From positions 2,386-15,134 of the forward strand of contig CAAAJI010000524.1 in the NCBI GenBank assembly GCA_900642245.1: a stretch of DNA of 12,749 nt, in the 5' to 3' direction. The position numbers were made by a program, and so were the translations under genes. Shown one piece after another: positions 1 through 8,075 of the stretch (within the stretch, counting starts at the first letter, position 1; each line of letters begins with the position of its first letter). Under the pieces are notes generated by a model, which saw nothing but the letters and a program-made list of their open reading frames with translations, did not search any database and was not told the origin of the DNA. Origin of the DNA: Fragilaria radians. Its lineage: Eukaryota > Bacillariophyta > Fragilariophyceae > Fragilariales > Fragilariaceae.

Positions 1-1
1 A

Positions 2-530
2 AACAGTATTCTTCCTTCTGTCAGTATTCAACCATCTAGAAGTATCCAGCCATCAACAAACCAAAATCCTTTTGTTAGCCTTCAACCTACAATAGTTGTC
101 ACTTCTCCATCCTATAGTCAGCAACCATCAATTATTGTTTTGCCATCAACATCATTTTACCCATCCACTAGCATACTGCCCTTTGAAAGCTTTCAACCTT
201 CTGCTGGTTTTCCATTAGATGACTTTCAACCTTCAATCAGCATTGTTCCATCTCATATGAATACACCATTGAATAGTTGGCAACCATCAAGGATTGGGAC
301 ATCAAGACCTTTCCTCCAGCCAACAAGCTTGCAACCATCTGTAATCTCTATACCTTCATTGGATTCTCCTTCCTCCAATGTGTCTCCATCCCAAGGCCCA
401 AGACCATCAACAAGTAATAAGCCATCACCAGTTGTTGTTGCTCCCACCAATGCAATACCAACTATCCAGCCTTATACAACACGGCCTGCTAATACAGCTA
501 CAGTTTCTCCCACCAAAGTTCCTACTGCTA
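2..530 (+). repeat. Pro/Ser-rich QPS repeat-coding region of copy 1
   Basis: About 175 codons are dominated by short units ending in QPS, LPS, YPS or SPS (for example SIQPSRSIQPS, ESFQPS, DDFQPS, NSWQPS). The spacing drifts between roughly 6 and 15 residues, so this is a degenerate protein repeat rather than an exact DNA tandem array. Such Ser/Thr/Pro-rich stretches are typically extended and heavily O-glycosylated in secreted algal proteins; that is family knowledge, not something shown here. Confidence 0.7.
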
Positions 531-1594
531 TCCCTATCACCTCTTGCAATATTACACAGGGACATTTTCTACCCTTGTGCTTACAAGCTATTTCTCCTGG
601 ATCTTTTGCATGTTTTGCACTAAAGGAGTTGGTCCCTTTTCTTCCTGGTACCAATTGTCAATCACCATTTAGTGTGACATTTCAATCATGCTCTGAGTCT
701 GGTGTGGAAACAAAATCATTTCTTTTTGTAAATGACAACAAGTGGCATGACCATTTGCAACATCTGGACCAAATGGACTCAGCCACATTGTCATCTGAAA
801 TGAAAATTCCAGGGACTCCTTCATCAAAAATAAGCCAAGATAATTTCAGTCGCTTAATCTTCACAGATGCACAAAATGGCACTTCCCAAACATTACCTGA
901 TGACAAAGACTTTCCTTCAAAAAGGCACCGTAAAAGTCCCAAAACCAGTGGCAGAACTGGAGGACGAAGTCTTTCTCATATGCACCAAAATCAAGTAATA
1001 CCACAAGATGACAATTCAGTTGTTCCTTTGCTTACAGTACAATTTACTCAGAGATTTCAAATCAGAAGAAAAAAGGGCAAAGCAAATAACTATACTAGTG
1101 GTTGGGCAGAGACAACAAATGTGAGAGAGGCAAAAGAAAGGAGGCCAAAAAGATTCAGTACTGCCATTCCTACAACATCTCCATTATTCTTTCCAACTGC
1201 AAAGTGGCGAAGGCCAAGGCGTTCTTCTGCAGTCCCTTTGAGAATGACCCCAAGCCCAAAAGGGAATGCACCTAAAGCAAAGACTCCTTTCCCCACAAAT
1301 TCAAGAAAAAGCTCTTTGCCAATGTCAGTATCCTCCACTCCAACCATATTGTCATTTCCTACAATTGGAACACAACGCTCCCTCGACTTTTCTATCCCTA
1401 ATTGTTCCATAGGTTGTGTAAGCTTTGGTGATACTATTTGTTTGCGGGCCTCTAAAGTTGGTACTATGATAAGTGTGATAACTATTGTATACACAGTCTC
1501 AGATGCAAATGGAGCAAGTGCAACTTTCAACATAGATATTGTTGTAACAAAAGATGCTGAATGTATTCCTCCAATCTCAACATGCAGCATTTAA
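2..1594 (+). CDS. PS-repeat, ten-cysteine putative secreted protein, copy 1 (5' partial)
   Basis: The frame is open from the left edge of the window to TAA at 1592-1594, giving 530 residues; the true start lies upstream. Residues 1 to about 175 are Pro/Ser/Thr-rich with repeated QPS and LPS units at irregular spacing. Residues 182-230 hold five cysteines spaced C-x10-C-x10-C-x14-C-x10-C (motifs PLCL and FACF). Residues about 270-410 are basic, with two similar RRPKR and RRPRR motifs at 380-384 and 403-407 that fit the furin-type rule R-x-K/R-R. Residues 468-528 hold C-x3-C-x7-C-x40-C-x6-C with an Ig/HYR-like stretch (ITIVYTVSDANGASATF). All four regions align with the complete paralogue at 9818-11743. 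Function is unknown. A secreted or cell-wall role is inferred from the paralogue's signal peptide and the composition. No intron is evident in this part. Confidence 0.85.
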   Translation, partial: NSILPSVSIQPSRSIQPSTNQNPFVSLQPTIVVTSPSYSQQPSIIVLPSTSFYPSTSILPFESFQPSAGFPLDDFQPSISIVPSHMNTPLNSWQPSRIGTSRPFLQPTSLQPSVISIPSLDSPSSNVSPSQGPRPSTSNKPSPVVVAPTNAIPTIQPYTTRPANTATVSPTKVPTAIPITSCNITQGHFLPLCLQAISPGSFACFALKELVPFLPGTNCQSPFSVTFQSCSESGVETKSFLFVNDNKWHDHLQHLDQMDSATLSSEMKIPGTPSSKISQDNFSRLIFTDAQNGTSQTLPDDKDFPSKRHRKSPKTSGRTGGRSLSHMHQNQVIPQDDNSVVPLLTVQFTQRFQIRRKKGKANNYTSGWAETTNVREAKERRPKRFSTAIPTTSPLFFPTAKWRRPRRSSAVPLRMTPSPKGNAPKAKTPFPTNSRKSSLPMSVSSTPTILSFPTIGTQRSLDFSIPNCSIGCVSFGDTICLRASKVGTMISVITIVYTVSDANGASATFNIDIVVTKDAECIPPISTCSI

Positions 1595-3433
1595 GGAAGA
1601 TCAAGTAATCAATCACATCTGTCAGGACTAAAGAGCTCCTATAGGTTCAGCATACAATCTTTTCCCTGTTTATAGTCTGATTCAAGAAAAGCCTTATCTT
1701 GAGAGTTTCTGCCTTCCTTATCACTTCTTTCTGATTGTGAATTTGAAAATTATACTTATTCTCATAATGCAAGAATGCTTGATGATATCTAGAAAGATTT
1801 TTTCATCTCAAAATCTTAAATGAACACCTCTATTCATAAAAGTGTAACTTCCTTTATGAAAGAAAGTGTATTAATCTTTGCTATAAACTTAGTCTTTTTC
1901 TCATGCATGATTGAAAGAATTATATTTTCCAACTTTGATTAAGACTTGAGTCAGGATTGGCAAATTCACTCCCCTAGTGTACAATGGTAGTTGAAGTAAT
2001 GCAATGCTATTTTCAAAAGAGGGTTAACTTCATTTGTTTCTTTGTTTGGAAGGCATGGAAATGACTTGTGGCTAAATTTTCTGCTAATTTATTGATTGTA
2101 ACTTGATTAAACGTTCTTTGCGTAATCACTTTATCTGATATGTCTGAAAGCCTGATGGAGGTTCTTCATGGACCAGCATTACGTCTTCAATAATCCCTAG
2201 CTTTGTATCCAAATTTCGTCCTATGAAATTTAAGTTTGCATATACATTCAAATATTTCTAGTAGTATCTCTTTTATGTATACTTTCGAACTCTAACGTTG
2301 TGTTTAATCTTGATTTTTCTAGGACTTTTTTCAAATGATTTTAAACTTTTTCTTCGGAATGGCAATTTTATTTATTTTCATTCCCCCCTTGAGGAATGGG
2401 ATCCTTCACATATGCATCTCATTGAGCGATCATTGAGCTAGAAATTGAGTCTACTTTTAAATTTTTCTTTTATTGTCTGTTTAGTTGTATGTAAATGCGC
2501 GAAGCAGCTTAGTGGAGAGAACTGAGAAACAATAGCTTTCTTATTTTGGTTTCTTACTTTATCCTTTGCAAGGAGTAAAGAAAATCATTTGATCCAACAA
2601 TAAGGCTACATTGTATGAAAAAATGCATGACATCTCACCAGATGGGTACATCTACAAAAGCATTCAATAAGTGGTGTCTCTTTATAGTGACAAAAAGGAT
2701 GACGGCATGGCCGACCAATGAGCCAAGAAGAAAGTTATTGGCGCATTGGGATCATTTTTGAAGTGAAGAGAGAAGCAGTTCTCGGAAGGAATGCTTTGGC
2801 TTTTTTGAAGAAGTCTAAGGGCAATGATGGAAGTTGAAGACTGACAGCATTTCATATGACACATAATCAGCTCCATACTTATCTGTTGTGTCTCCACATA
2901 AATAAAGACACTCTGATTTCATCCTCCAACTTAATCACAGGATACTTCTACGCCTTCTGGAATATTTGACTCCTCTTTTATAGCCCGTGACTTGGAATAG
3001 GTGCTCAAATTGTCTCTGCTGATCCCGTTCTCATGATATGGAACCTGTTTCATCTTCACACATGCCTGCTTATGTAAACTCAAAGCCTTGAGCACCAGCT
3101 CAAGCTATAACCAGCCAAAAACATGACTACATTCGCAAAGTTGTAGCTTTATATGGAAAATCAGAGTCCGTAATTATCAGAAAAACATTGATATGTGCAA
3201 TCAACTAAACGCTGTAAAAGGATACCAGAATAATGTGTTGCCTTTTCAGAGACTAAGACCATTTTTCAACGGGTTTTAAGCGTTACTCCATGTCTCATAC
3301 TGACTCTCTCTCCTTTCAAAATTTGGAGAAGTATTTGAATTCTTTCCAGCAAAAAATAGATCTGGCGCATGCTTATTCATTCTAGACATACAATTTAAAA
3401 AAGAGTCATCAGAAAAATCTAATTCCTAATTCA
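1595..3433. other. AT-rich intergenic spacer, no supportable gene
   Basis: This 1.8 kb stretch has stops in all frames at the density expected of AT-rich noncoding DNA. The longest reading frame is an unconvincing 71 codons on the minus strand at 2682-2897. On the plus strand near 2600-2900 there is a weakly protein-like run broken by several stops, described among the findings. The first 30 bases still align with the 3' end of the paralogous gene's coding sequence. I see no RNA gene or clear regulatory element. Confidence 0.6.
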
Positions 3434-3590
3434 CACTGCATTGTTCTTCGAACAAGAAATAGAAATGTCTTTCACAATTTCAGCATTATATGCATAAGAT
3501 TGAAGGATATGACTGCCTTGTTATTCGAACAAGAAATAGAAATGTCTTTCACAATTTCAGCATTTTATGCATAAGATTGAAAGATATGAT
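3434..3590. repeat. 77-bp direct tandem duplication, two copies
   Basis: Unit 1 is 3434-3510 and unit 2 begins at 3511, with a constant offset of 77 bases. From 3441 (second copy from 3518) the two match over about 70 bases with only a few substitutions (for example ttgttcttcg versus ttgttattcg, and cattatatg versus cattttatg). The period is not a multiple of three and no supported coding frame spans it. High identity in otherwise decayed DNA suggests a comparatively recent duplication. It lies about 150 bases upstream of the copia integrase relic. Confidence 0.92.
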
Positions 3591-3739
3591 ATTCCTTGCT
3601 ACATCAATAAATATATCTAACTCAATCGATAAGACGGAACCTTATCATACTATTAGTAGTTTCTTCATCCAAATTTGACTTACAATGAAAAGACCATAAG
3701 AAAGACATGTTGGACGCTAATGTCTTACTTGTAAAGGAA

Positions 3740-4780
3740 CTTAATTGACAATAGCAGCGTAAGAAGCAAGACAGAAGAATCTCAGCAAAGACTGGAAGGG
3801 TGGCAGTTTAATTGCAGAAGAAAAGCACTACATAGATATCAGCTCCATCAAAGGAGAAAGGTATGGAGGTATTTTGGGCTTCAGTTGTTGATGACCATTT
3901 GAGCTACTGTGGGAGCTATTTTCTAAACTGTAAACAATCTTGTTGAATTGATTTTTGCAGTCTAAAGATCTAAAGTAAACTGTCAAGTTCCTAAGGTTGC
4001 ATGATGCTGGAGAAAAATTTGCACTTGAGAAGGCTTGTAAACAACAACATCTTGGTTTGAATTTTCAGTTTAGTAGATCAAGAACTCCTCAGAGAAACTG
4101 AAAGGTGAAGAGAAAGTTTCCGACCCTGTATGGAAGAATCCGTGCAATGTTCAACGACTTGGGAATTGATTTTGAAATTCGAAATGGACTTTGGGCAGAA
4201 TGTGCATCTACGGCATCACGCTATGAAAACAGAATTGTCAACAGAGGCACGAAACAGTCACCATTGCAAATGATGTTCAATACACCATTCAAGGGAGTTA
4301 AGAATCTTAGAACCCTTGGAGAAATGTGTGTTGTTACAAGAAAGAAAGCCATTCAAGGACTATTTAATGACAGAGGTACAGCTGGTTAACTTGTTGGATA
4401 TCCTGAAAACCATGCAAACGATGAATACAGGATATTCAACCTTAAAACCAAACAAATCAATAAGTCAAGAGTTTGACATGGCTTAATTTGATTAATGGAA
4501 AAATTGGTATAATACAAAAACAGCATTCAATCTCAAGACGATGAAGATAAATCCGATACATAAATTGCAAAAGAAGATGCTAGTAATCTAGCCAAGGCAG
4601 AGGATTCAACTATTGATAAACTCCAAGCCAAGAAACACAAAAAAGCCTCGAAAGAAGTTTCAAAATTGAAGAGCTGGTTTAATCCCAATCTGTTGAAATT
4701 CATTGAATTGCAAAATTCGGGTAGGAAGATGATAGTAGAAAGAGCTGATTTTGCATTCAATATCAAGCACAAGACAGTGG
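3740..4780 (+). pseudogene. Ty1/copia-type integrase relic (GAG-preIN tail, catalytic core, linker toward RT)
   Basis: Read across shifting frames, the plus strand shows the copia integrase in order: a GAG-preIN tail (ARQKNLSKDW near 3750); the core start (DISSIKGE, YGG, about 3835-3865); the first catalytic Asp region (FWASVVDD, Asp codon 3890-3892); the second Asp region (FLRLHDAGE, Asp codon 4003-4005); then SRTPQR, KRKFPTLYGRIRAMF, LWAECAS, NRGTKQSPLQMMF and LVGYPENHANDEYRIFNL up to about 4475. An acidic/basic linker ending in a 'GRKMIVERADFAFN' motif reaches about 4775. It cannot be functional: TGA at 4099-4101 replaces the Gly of the conserved NGxVER motif, the catalytic Glu codon is AAG (Lys) at 4108-4110, TAA at 4387-4389 interrupts the C-terminal part, and there are frameshifts between 3895 and 3980. 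The 94-codon open stretch 4105-4389 is only its least damaged piece. Reverse transcriptase does not follow. Confidence 0.85.
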
Positions 4781-5115
4781 AAGGAAGAAGTAGTTGAAAA
4801 TTATAAACCTCAACAAAATTGTCTATGCAGAACTAGTACTCAATGGAAATACAGCATTGGCTCAGAAAGATTTTTTGACAAATTAAATCAAAGAAAGGCA
4901 GAGAATATGAAGCCTGGATCACAAATTTCAAAGATTTACATGTAAATTTGGAAGTGACTGGATCTAGTTTCACTGATGACCAATCCTTTATTCTTTCCCT
5001 CAACAGTCGCACAAATGATTACGGATTTCAAAATTTAAGTGAAGAGTTGAGCTTGTGACTTGAGAGATTATCAATGAAACTGGATAAGTATGATGAGCAA
5101 GGATATAGTTTAGTA
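4780..5115 (+). pseudogene. Ty1/copia-type Gag relic
   Basis: The plus strand in mixed frames gives a Gag-like series: KIVYAELVLNGNTALAQKDF (about 4817-4876), then DKLNQ, then EAWITNFKDLHVNLE followed by TGSSFTDDQSFILSLNSR (about 4905-5015), NDYGF, SEEL and LSMKLDKYDEQ (to about 5100). This matches the copia Gag layout in which a WI-x-(E/K)-L line precedes a DED/DDQ-x-F-x-x-x-L-N line and a Y-D/Y-G end. There are frame changes near 4875 and a stop near 5057 (TGA). No zinc knuckle (CX2CX4HX4C) can be read after it. It lies directly after the integrase relic, although Gag precedes integrase in copia elements, so it is from another copy or was rearranged. The assignment rests on motif recognition only. 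Confidence 0.65.
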
Positions 5116-5579
5116 GCACAGCAAGATATAGCTTATATCACAATTCCCCTTAGACTCCAGGGACTACTGAGCGGTTCTTTCCATGACTTTTGGAGCGATT
5201 TGCTTAGTAAATGTTAAAGGGTGTACATTATCTGAAGATTATTTTGTTGCTATTGTCACGAACTTCATTGCAATAACAAATGATGATGATAAAGGTTGCC
5301 ATTATATCATTCCAATTTCAAACAGGGACAAGGTTTTCCACAGTTTCCTTCATCAGTGACTAATCCTTTCAGTAAGAGACCCAACAGGTTTTCAATTTGT
5401 TTTGTAATATCTATTTGCTAACCAAAGGATTATCTTTTCCAAGTGCATATTCTAAGACCTGAGTCAAGATATTGTCCTGATTCTAAATTCTCTCCTTGCA
5501 AGTGATGATGTGGAATATGCCTTCCTCTGGGTGACAGCAGAAAATACATTCGGGGTGCTCTGTTTAGCGTATTTTTTGC
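5116..5579. other. AT-rich spacer, probably retroelement debris, unassigned
   Basis: It follows the Gag relic with no recognisable protease, zinc knuckle or RT motif. Short open stretches occur on both strands (plus strand about 5190-5356; minus strand 5430-5693) but neither shows a family motif I can defend. It may contain remains of the same copia copy. Confidence 0.4.
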
Positions 5580-5630
5580 ACATGCTTTTGTGTAGGAGTT
5601 ACTCTGTGTAATTCCTACACAAAAGCATGT
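5580..5630 (+). repeat. Long hairpin: 23-bp inverted repeat with 5-nt loop
   Basis: Left arm 5580-5602 (acatgcttttgtgtagga then gttac) and right arm 5608-5630 (gtaattcc then tacacaaaagcatgt) are reverse complements at 22 of 23 positions, with loop tctgt at 5603-5607. The one non-Watson-Crick position would be a G.U wobble in a plus-strand RNA and a C.A mismatch in a minus-strand RNA. It could be a small-RNA precursor, a MITE core, or a chance product of repair by template switching. No flanking target-site duplication was recognised. Confidence 0.85.
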
Positions 5631-5656
5631 TCTCGTACTTCCCCATGTATGAGAAC
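5629..5656 (+). repeat. Second, adjacent hairpin with 10-bp arms
   Basis: Left arm 5629-5638 (gttctcgtac) and right arm 5647-5656 (gtatgagaac) pair at 9 of 10 positions around an 8-nt loop. The exception is again G.U if the plus strand is transcribed. It abuts the right arm of the larger hairpin with two bases shared, so the two stems could stack but cannot both form completely. Confidence 0.6.
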
Positions 5657-6165
5657 AGTCTCCACAACAATAATACAAGCTATTTAGTTCCATATTAGTT
5701 TTGCAGTCAACGTGATTCGAAAAATAACATCATTGATTGATCTTTTTTGAATGCTATAATTTTGCTCTAGTTCCCTCTTATGTCTTCAACGTTTGTGAAG
5801 AGTGAACATGATTTGCATCAAATTGTTTTCTGTCTACATAGACAGGTCATGGAAGGCATTATAAAGCTTTCCATTTACGAGAAAAATTTAGTCATCACTT
5901 AATTTGTATGATAAAACATTATTTATTGTCATCCAAATATGTGAAAAAAAGGATTGTTAACGCGTCACTTTTATGAATAGATGTATAAATACATAGAATA
6001 GCTTATTCATTGTACTAAGGATAGGGGACGTCTCCAATATCGGTACAAAAATTGCCTTTTAATGTATCTATAGAGTGAATATTGCTCATAATCTTTTGAA
6101 TAAGGTATTGACTTCTTGATTCGTACGTCAAGGTATGTCATTTACCCGCATGATCATACGTAATA
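5657..6165. other. AT-rich stretch flanking the gypsy relic, possible LTR side
   Basis: No coding sequence was found. In an intact minus-strand gypsy element the 3' LTR would lie here, beyond the integrase end at about 6170, but I found no matching second LTR upstream of the protease relic and no clear polypurine tract. A small palindromic TATA-like motif, atgtataaatacat, is at about 5980-5993. Nothing else is supportable. Confidence 0.45.
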
Positions 6166-6169
6166 TGGG

Positions 6170-6684
6170 GTTTTATTTTAATGTAGAGATTTGGCGGATA
6201 TTCATCCTCTCAGATACAAATCCTTTTTGAATTCAAATAGTTCCATTTTTGTTTACCTTTATTTCCCGATTTGGTCCAGTACAATGGTTTTGATAATTTT
6301 CGGAGAATTCCGAGTGTTTCTAAGAACACTTGGTCTCCAACCTTACATTCCTAAGGAATTAAACTCTTGTTTTCTTTTTTGTTGCGCTTGTTTATTAAAT
6401 CCTGTTTCCTTTTTTGGATTCTGTTCCAATCAACTTTGAATGCACTATTGCGAATCATATCTCTGCCAAACACTAATTGATAGGGCCTTGTGTTGTGTGG
6501 AAAGAGCCCATGCAGTAGATTGCAGAAAATAATCAAATGGATTGTCTTCTTCTATATTTTCCTTTTTTCGGTCAAATGATCTGAGCACATCATTTACAAC
6601 TTTGTGTACTCGCTCAATGATTGCAGTTGCTTTTGGATTGTGACTTGTCTTAGACAGTCTTTGAGCTGTGTTGAATTTTGGCAA
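6170..6684 (-). pseudogene. Gypsy integrase C-terminal region, relic
   Basis: The minus strand reads SHNPKATAIIERVHKVVND (the line carrying the third catalytic acid, Glu, of the DDE triad), DNPFDYFLQSTAWA, then in a second frame PYQLVFGRDMI, WNRIQKRKQDLINK, KVGDQVFLETLGILRKLS, and in a third frame YKNGTI-like (NKNGTI), IQKGFVSERMNIRQIS before a stop near 6175. The H2C2 zinc finger and the first two Asp residues are missing, removed by the junction near 6650. At least two frame changes (about 6500-6530 and about 6250) and stops (about 6350) are present. Confidence 0.82.
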
Positions 6685-6689
6685 TTAAA

Positions 6690-7141
6690 AGGCTACGGGA
6701 ACCTTATGCTGTATAACAACTGCACCCAGCAGATGATAAGATGCATCAGCATAGATTTGAAATGGTTTACTGAAATCTGGGTAAGATAAAAGTACCTCAG
6801 TGCCAATAACCTTCTTAATTTTCTAATGCGCCTGTGGACGGGTTGGAAGCCATTCCAACTTGACCTTACTTGATGAAAGACCAGTCAATGGGGCTAGAAG
6901 CTCACTCCTGCAAAACCACTTATTGTGATAGTAGCTGTCTATTCCAATAAATTGGCCTTAGTTCTTTCCTGGCTGGGGCCTTAATATTAAGAATGGCTTC
7001 AATTTTATTGTGTACTGGTTGATTTCCTTTTCTGGTAATATAATAGCAAAGGTTTTGTTCTGCAAAGAATTTTGATTTGGATGCATTGATTCTCGTACCA
7101 GCAGTAAAGAGTCTTCCCAGAAACATCTTTGAAGTACTCAT
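6690..7141 (-). pseudogene. Gypsy RT C-terminal end and RNase H N-terminal part, relic
   Basis: The minus strand reads LGRLFTAGTRINASKSKFFA, YYITRKGNQPVHNKIEAIL, then FIGIDSYY, LLAPLTGLSSSKVKLEW, KKVIGTEVLLSYPDFSKPF, QIYADASYHLLGAVV and QHKVPVAF. These are the RT thumb/connection and the start of gypsy RNase H, including the conserved (Y/T)-x-D-A-S line with its catalytic Asp. The RT palm with Y-x-D-D is absent because the sequence starts just after it. A frame change near 6930 and stops near 6820 and 6690 make it nonfunctional. It runs straight into the integrase patch without the rest of RNase H. Confidence 0.8.
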
Positions 7142-7500
7142 CTATCAGTATTTGCGGTTCATTGGCTGTCAAATGAACTTCAATCATGGTGCCTCTGTCA
7201 TTCATTGAGGTAGAGCATGTATTCCAGGTGACAGTCTTATCACCAAAGTGGAGTATAATACCAAATTCCCCAAGAAGATCCCGGCAAATGATCATGTCGT
7301 ATGTTCTAGCTCACTTAGCACGGTCTTTAACATGAAATATCCAAGAGATTTGTTCCTTGAGGTTGAATTCTGGGAGTGAAAAAGCAAAAGCCCAGAATTG
7401 TCAGTAGAAATCTCCATCAATTGTCTTCCATGTGGTTTTATTGACATCGTCACTTCTGATCAAGAATGCAATTCAATTAGATACTTGCACTTAAGACAGA
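7140..7500 (-). pseudogene. Gypsy retropepsin C-terminal region relic
   Basis: On the minus strand the sequence reads TTWKTIDGDF, FSLPEFNLKEQISW, FHVKDRA, ARTYDMIICRDLLGEFGI and then GDKTVTWNTCS, ending near EPQILIDEYF. The (I/V)-G-R-D-L-(L/M)-x-x-(L/F)-G-I line is the hallmark of the end of gypsy protease; here the Gly is Cys. Internal stops occur between the D-F and Q-F segments and before ARTYD. The catalytic D-S/T-G lies upstream in this family and is not readable. The patch breaks off where the RT fragment begins in another frame. Confidence 0.75.
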
Positions 7501-7519
7501 ACTTCAACAACTTACAGAT

Positions 7520-8075
7520 TATCAAACATTCATAGTCAGATGCTGAGGAAGAAATTCCAGATGAGCGTACTACACCGAAGGGACCAGAAGTAAGAATGAC
7601 TGCCTTTGTAGATGATAATCATGCGCTGATTTGGTGACAAGGAGATCTATGACGGGTATCCTTGTTCCGCTCAACAATACACCAGTTAGACTGATATCTA
7701 AGCGTCAGAAGACATTGGAAACTTCAAATGTTGGTTCGGAGTTAGTCGCATCAAGGATGATAAGGAGACTCATAATTGAACTTGAATATATGCTCTGCTC
7801 ATTAGGAGTATCATTAGAGGGACCAACTTTGATCTTAGGCAATAATATGTCAGTTTTTTATCAATACTACATTTCCATCAATTATCTTAAAGAAGGAGAA
7901 GAATACAATTACGTATCATCGAGTACGAGATAATATAGCCGGTAAGATACTACGTTTTGCTTAAGTGAAAAGTCAAGAAAATGTGAGTGATATCCTAACA
8001 AAGCCACTGGAGAATGCGACATTCCATTATCTTGTCAAGAAAACTTTATTCAGGTTGCCGGATATCAAGAAGTAA
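7520..8075 (+). pseudogene. Ty1/copia-type RNase H relic, C-terminus of pol
   Basis: The plus strand reads SDAEEEIPDER, GPEVRMTAFVDDNHA, then after a frame change near 7625 LVTRRSMTGILVPLNNTPVR, SKRQKTLETSNVGSELVASR, LGVSLEGPTLIL, NNMSV, then after another change near 7860 KNTITYHRVRDNIAG, ILRFA, ENVSDILTKPLENATFHYL and FRLPDIKK, ending at TAA 8073-8075. This is the standard copia RNase H series (D-x-D-H, T-R-R-S-x-T-G, K-R-Q-x-T-x-x-x-S, D-N-x-S, H-x-x-R, D-x-L-T-K). A stop also lies at about 7957 (TAA after RFA). Its end looks like the natural polyprotein stop. The RT that should precede it is missing and its place is taken by the minus-strand gypsy relic. Confidence 0.85.

Larger units (their letters stand above)
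6170..7500 (-). mobile_element. Ty3/gypsy-type pol relic with two internal deletions
   Basis: Read right to left on the minus strand, the order protease tail, RT end plus RNase H start, integrase end is the normal gypsy pol order. Large central pieces are missing: the RT palm between about 7120 and 7150, and the rest of RNase H plus most of integrase at about 6650. It has multiple stops and frame changes, no gag and no recognisable LTR pair. Its three coding patches are listed separately. The pieces share one orientation and order, so a single ancestral element that lost internal segments is the simplest reading. Confidence 0.82.

Noticed and set aside
140..142. Apparent start of copy 1 at 140
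   Set aside because: The codon is TTG (Leu) in the middle of an open frame that continues to the left edge; upstream residues align with copy 2, so the gene is 5' partial.
1090..1590. 166-codon minus-strand frame opposite copy 1
   Set aside because: It is the antisense shadow of a conserved plus-strand coding region whose protein aligns with its paralogue.
3400..3740. CRISPR-like array from the repeated unit
   Set aside because: There are only two head-to-tail 77-bp copies with no spacers, in a eukaryotic context.
5430..5693. 87-codon minus-strand frame with a YYCCGDCSHTWGSTRTC stretch that resembles a zinc knuckle
   Set aside because: The cysteine/histidine spacing does not fit CX2CX4HX4C, and much of the frame is produced by the hairpin repeat.
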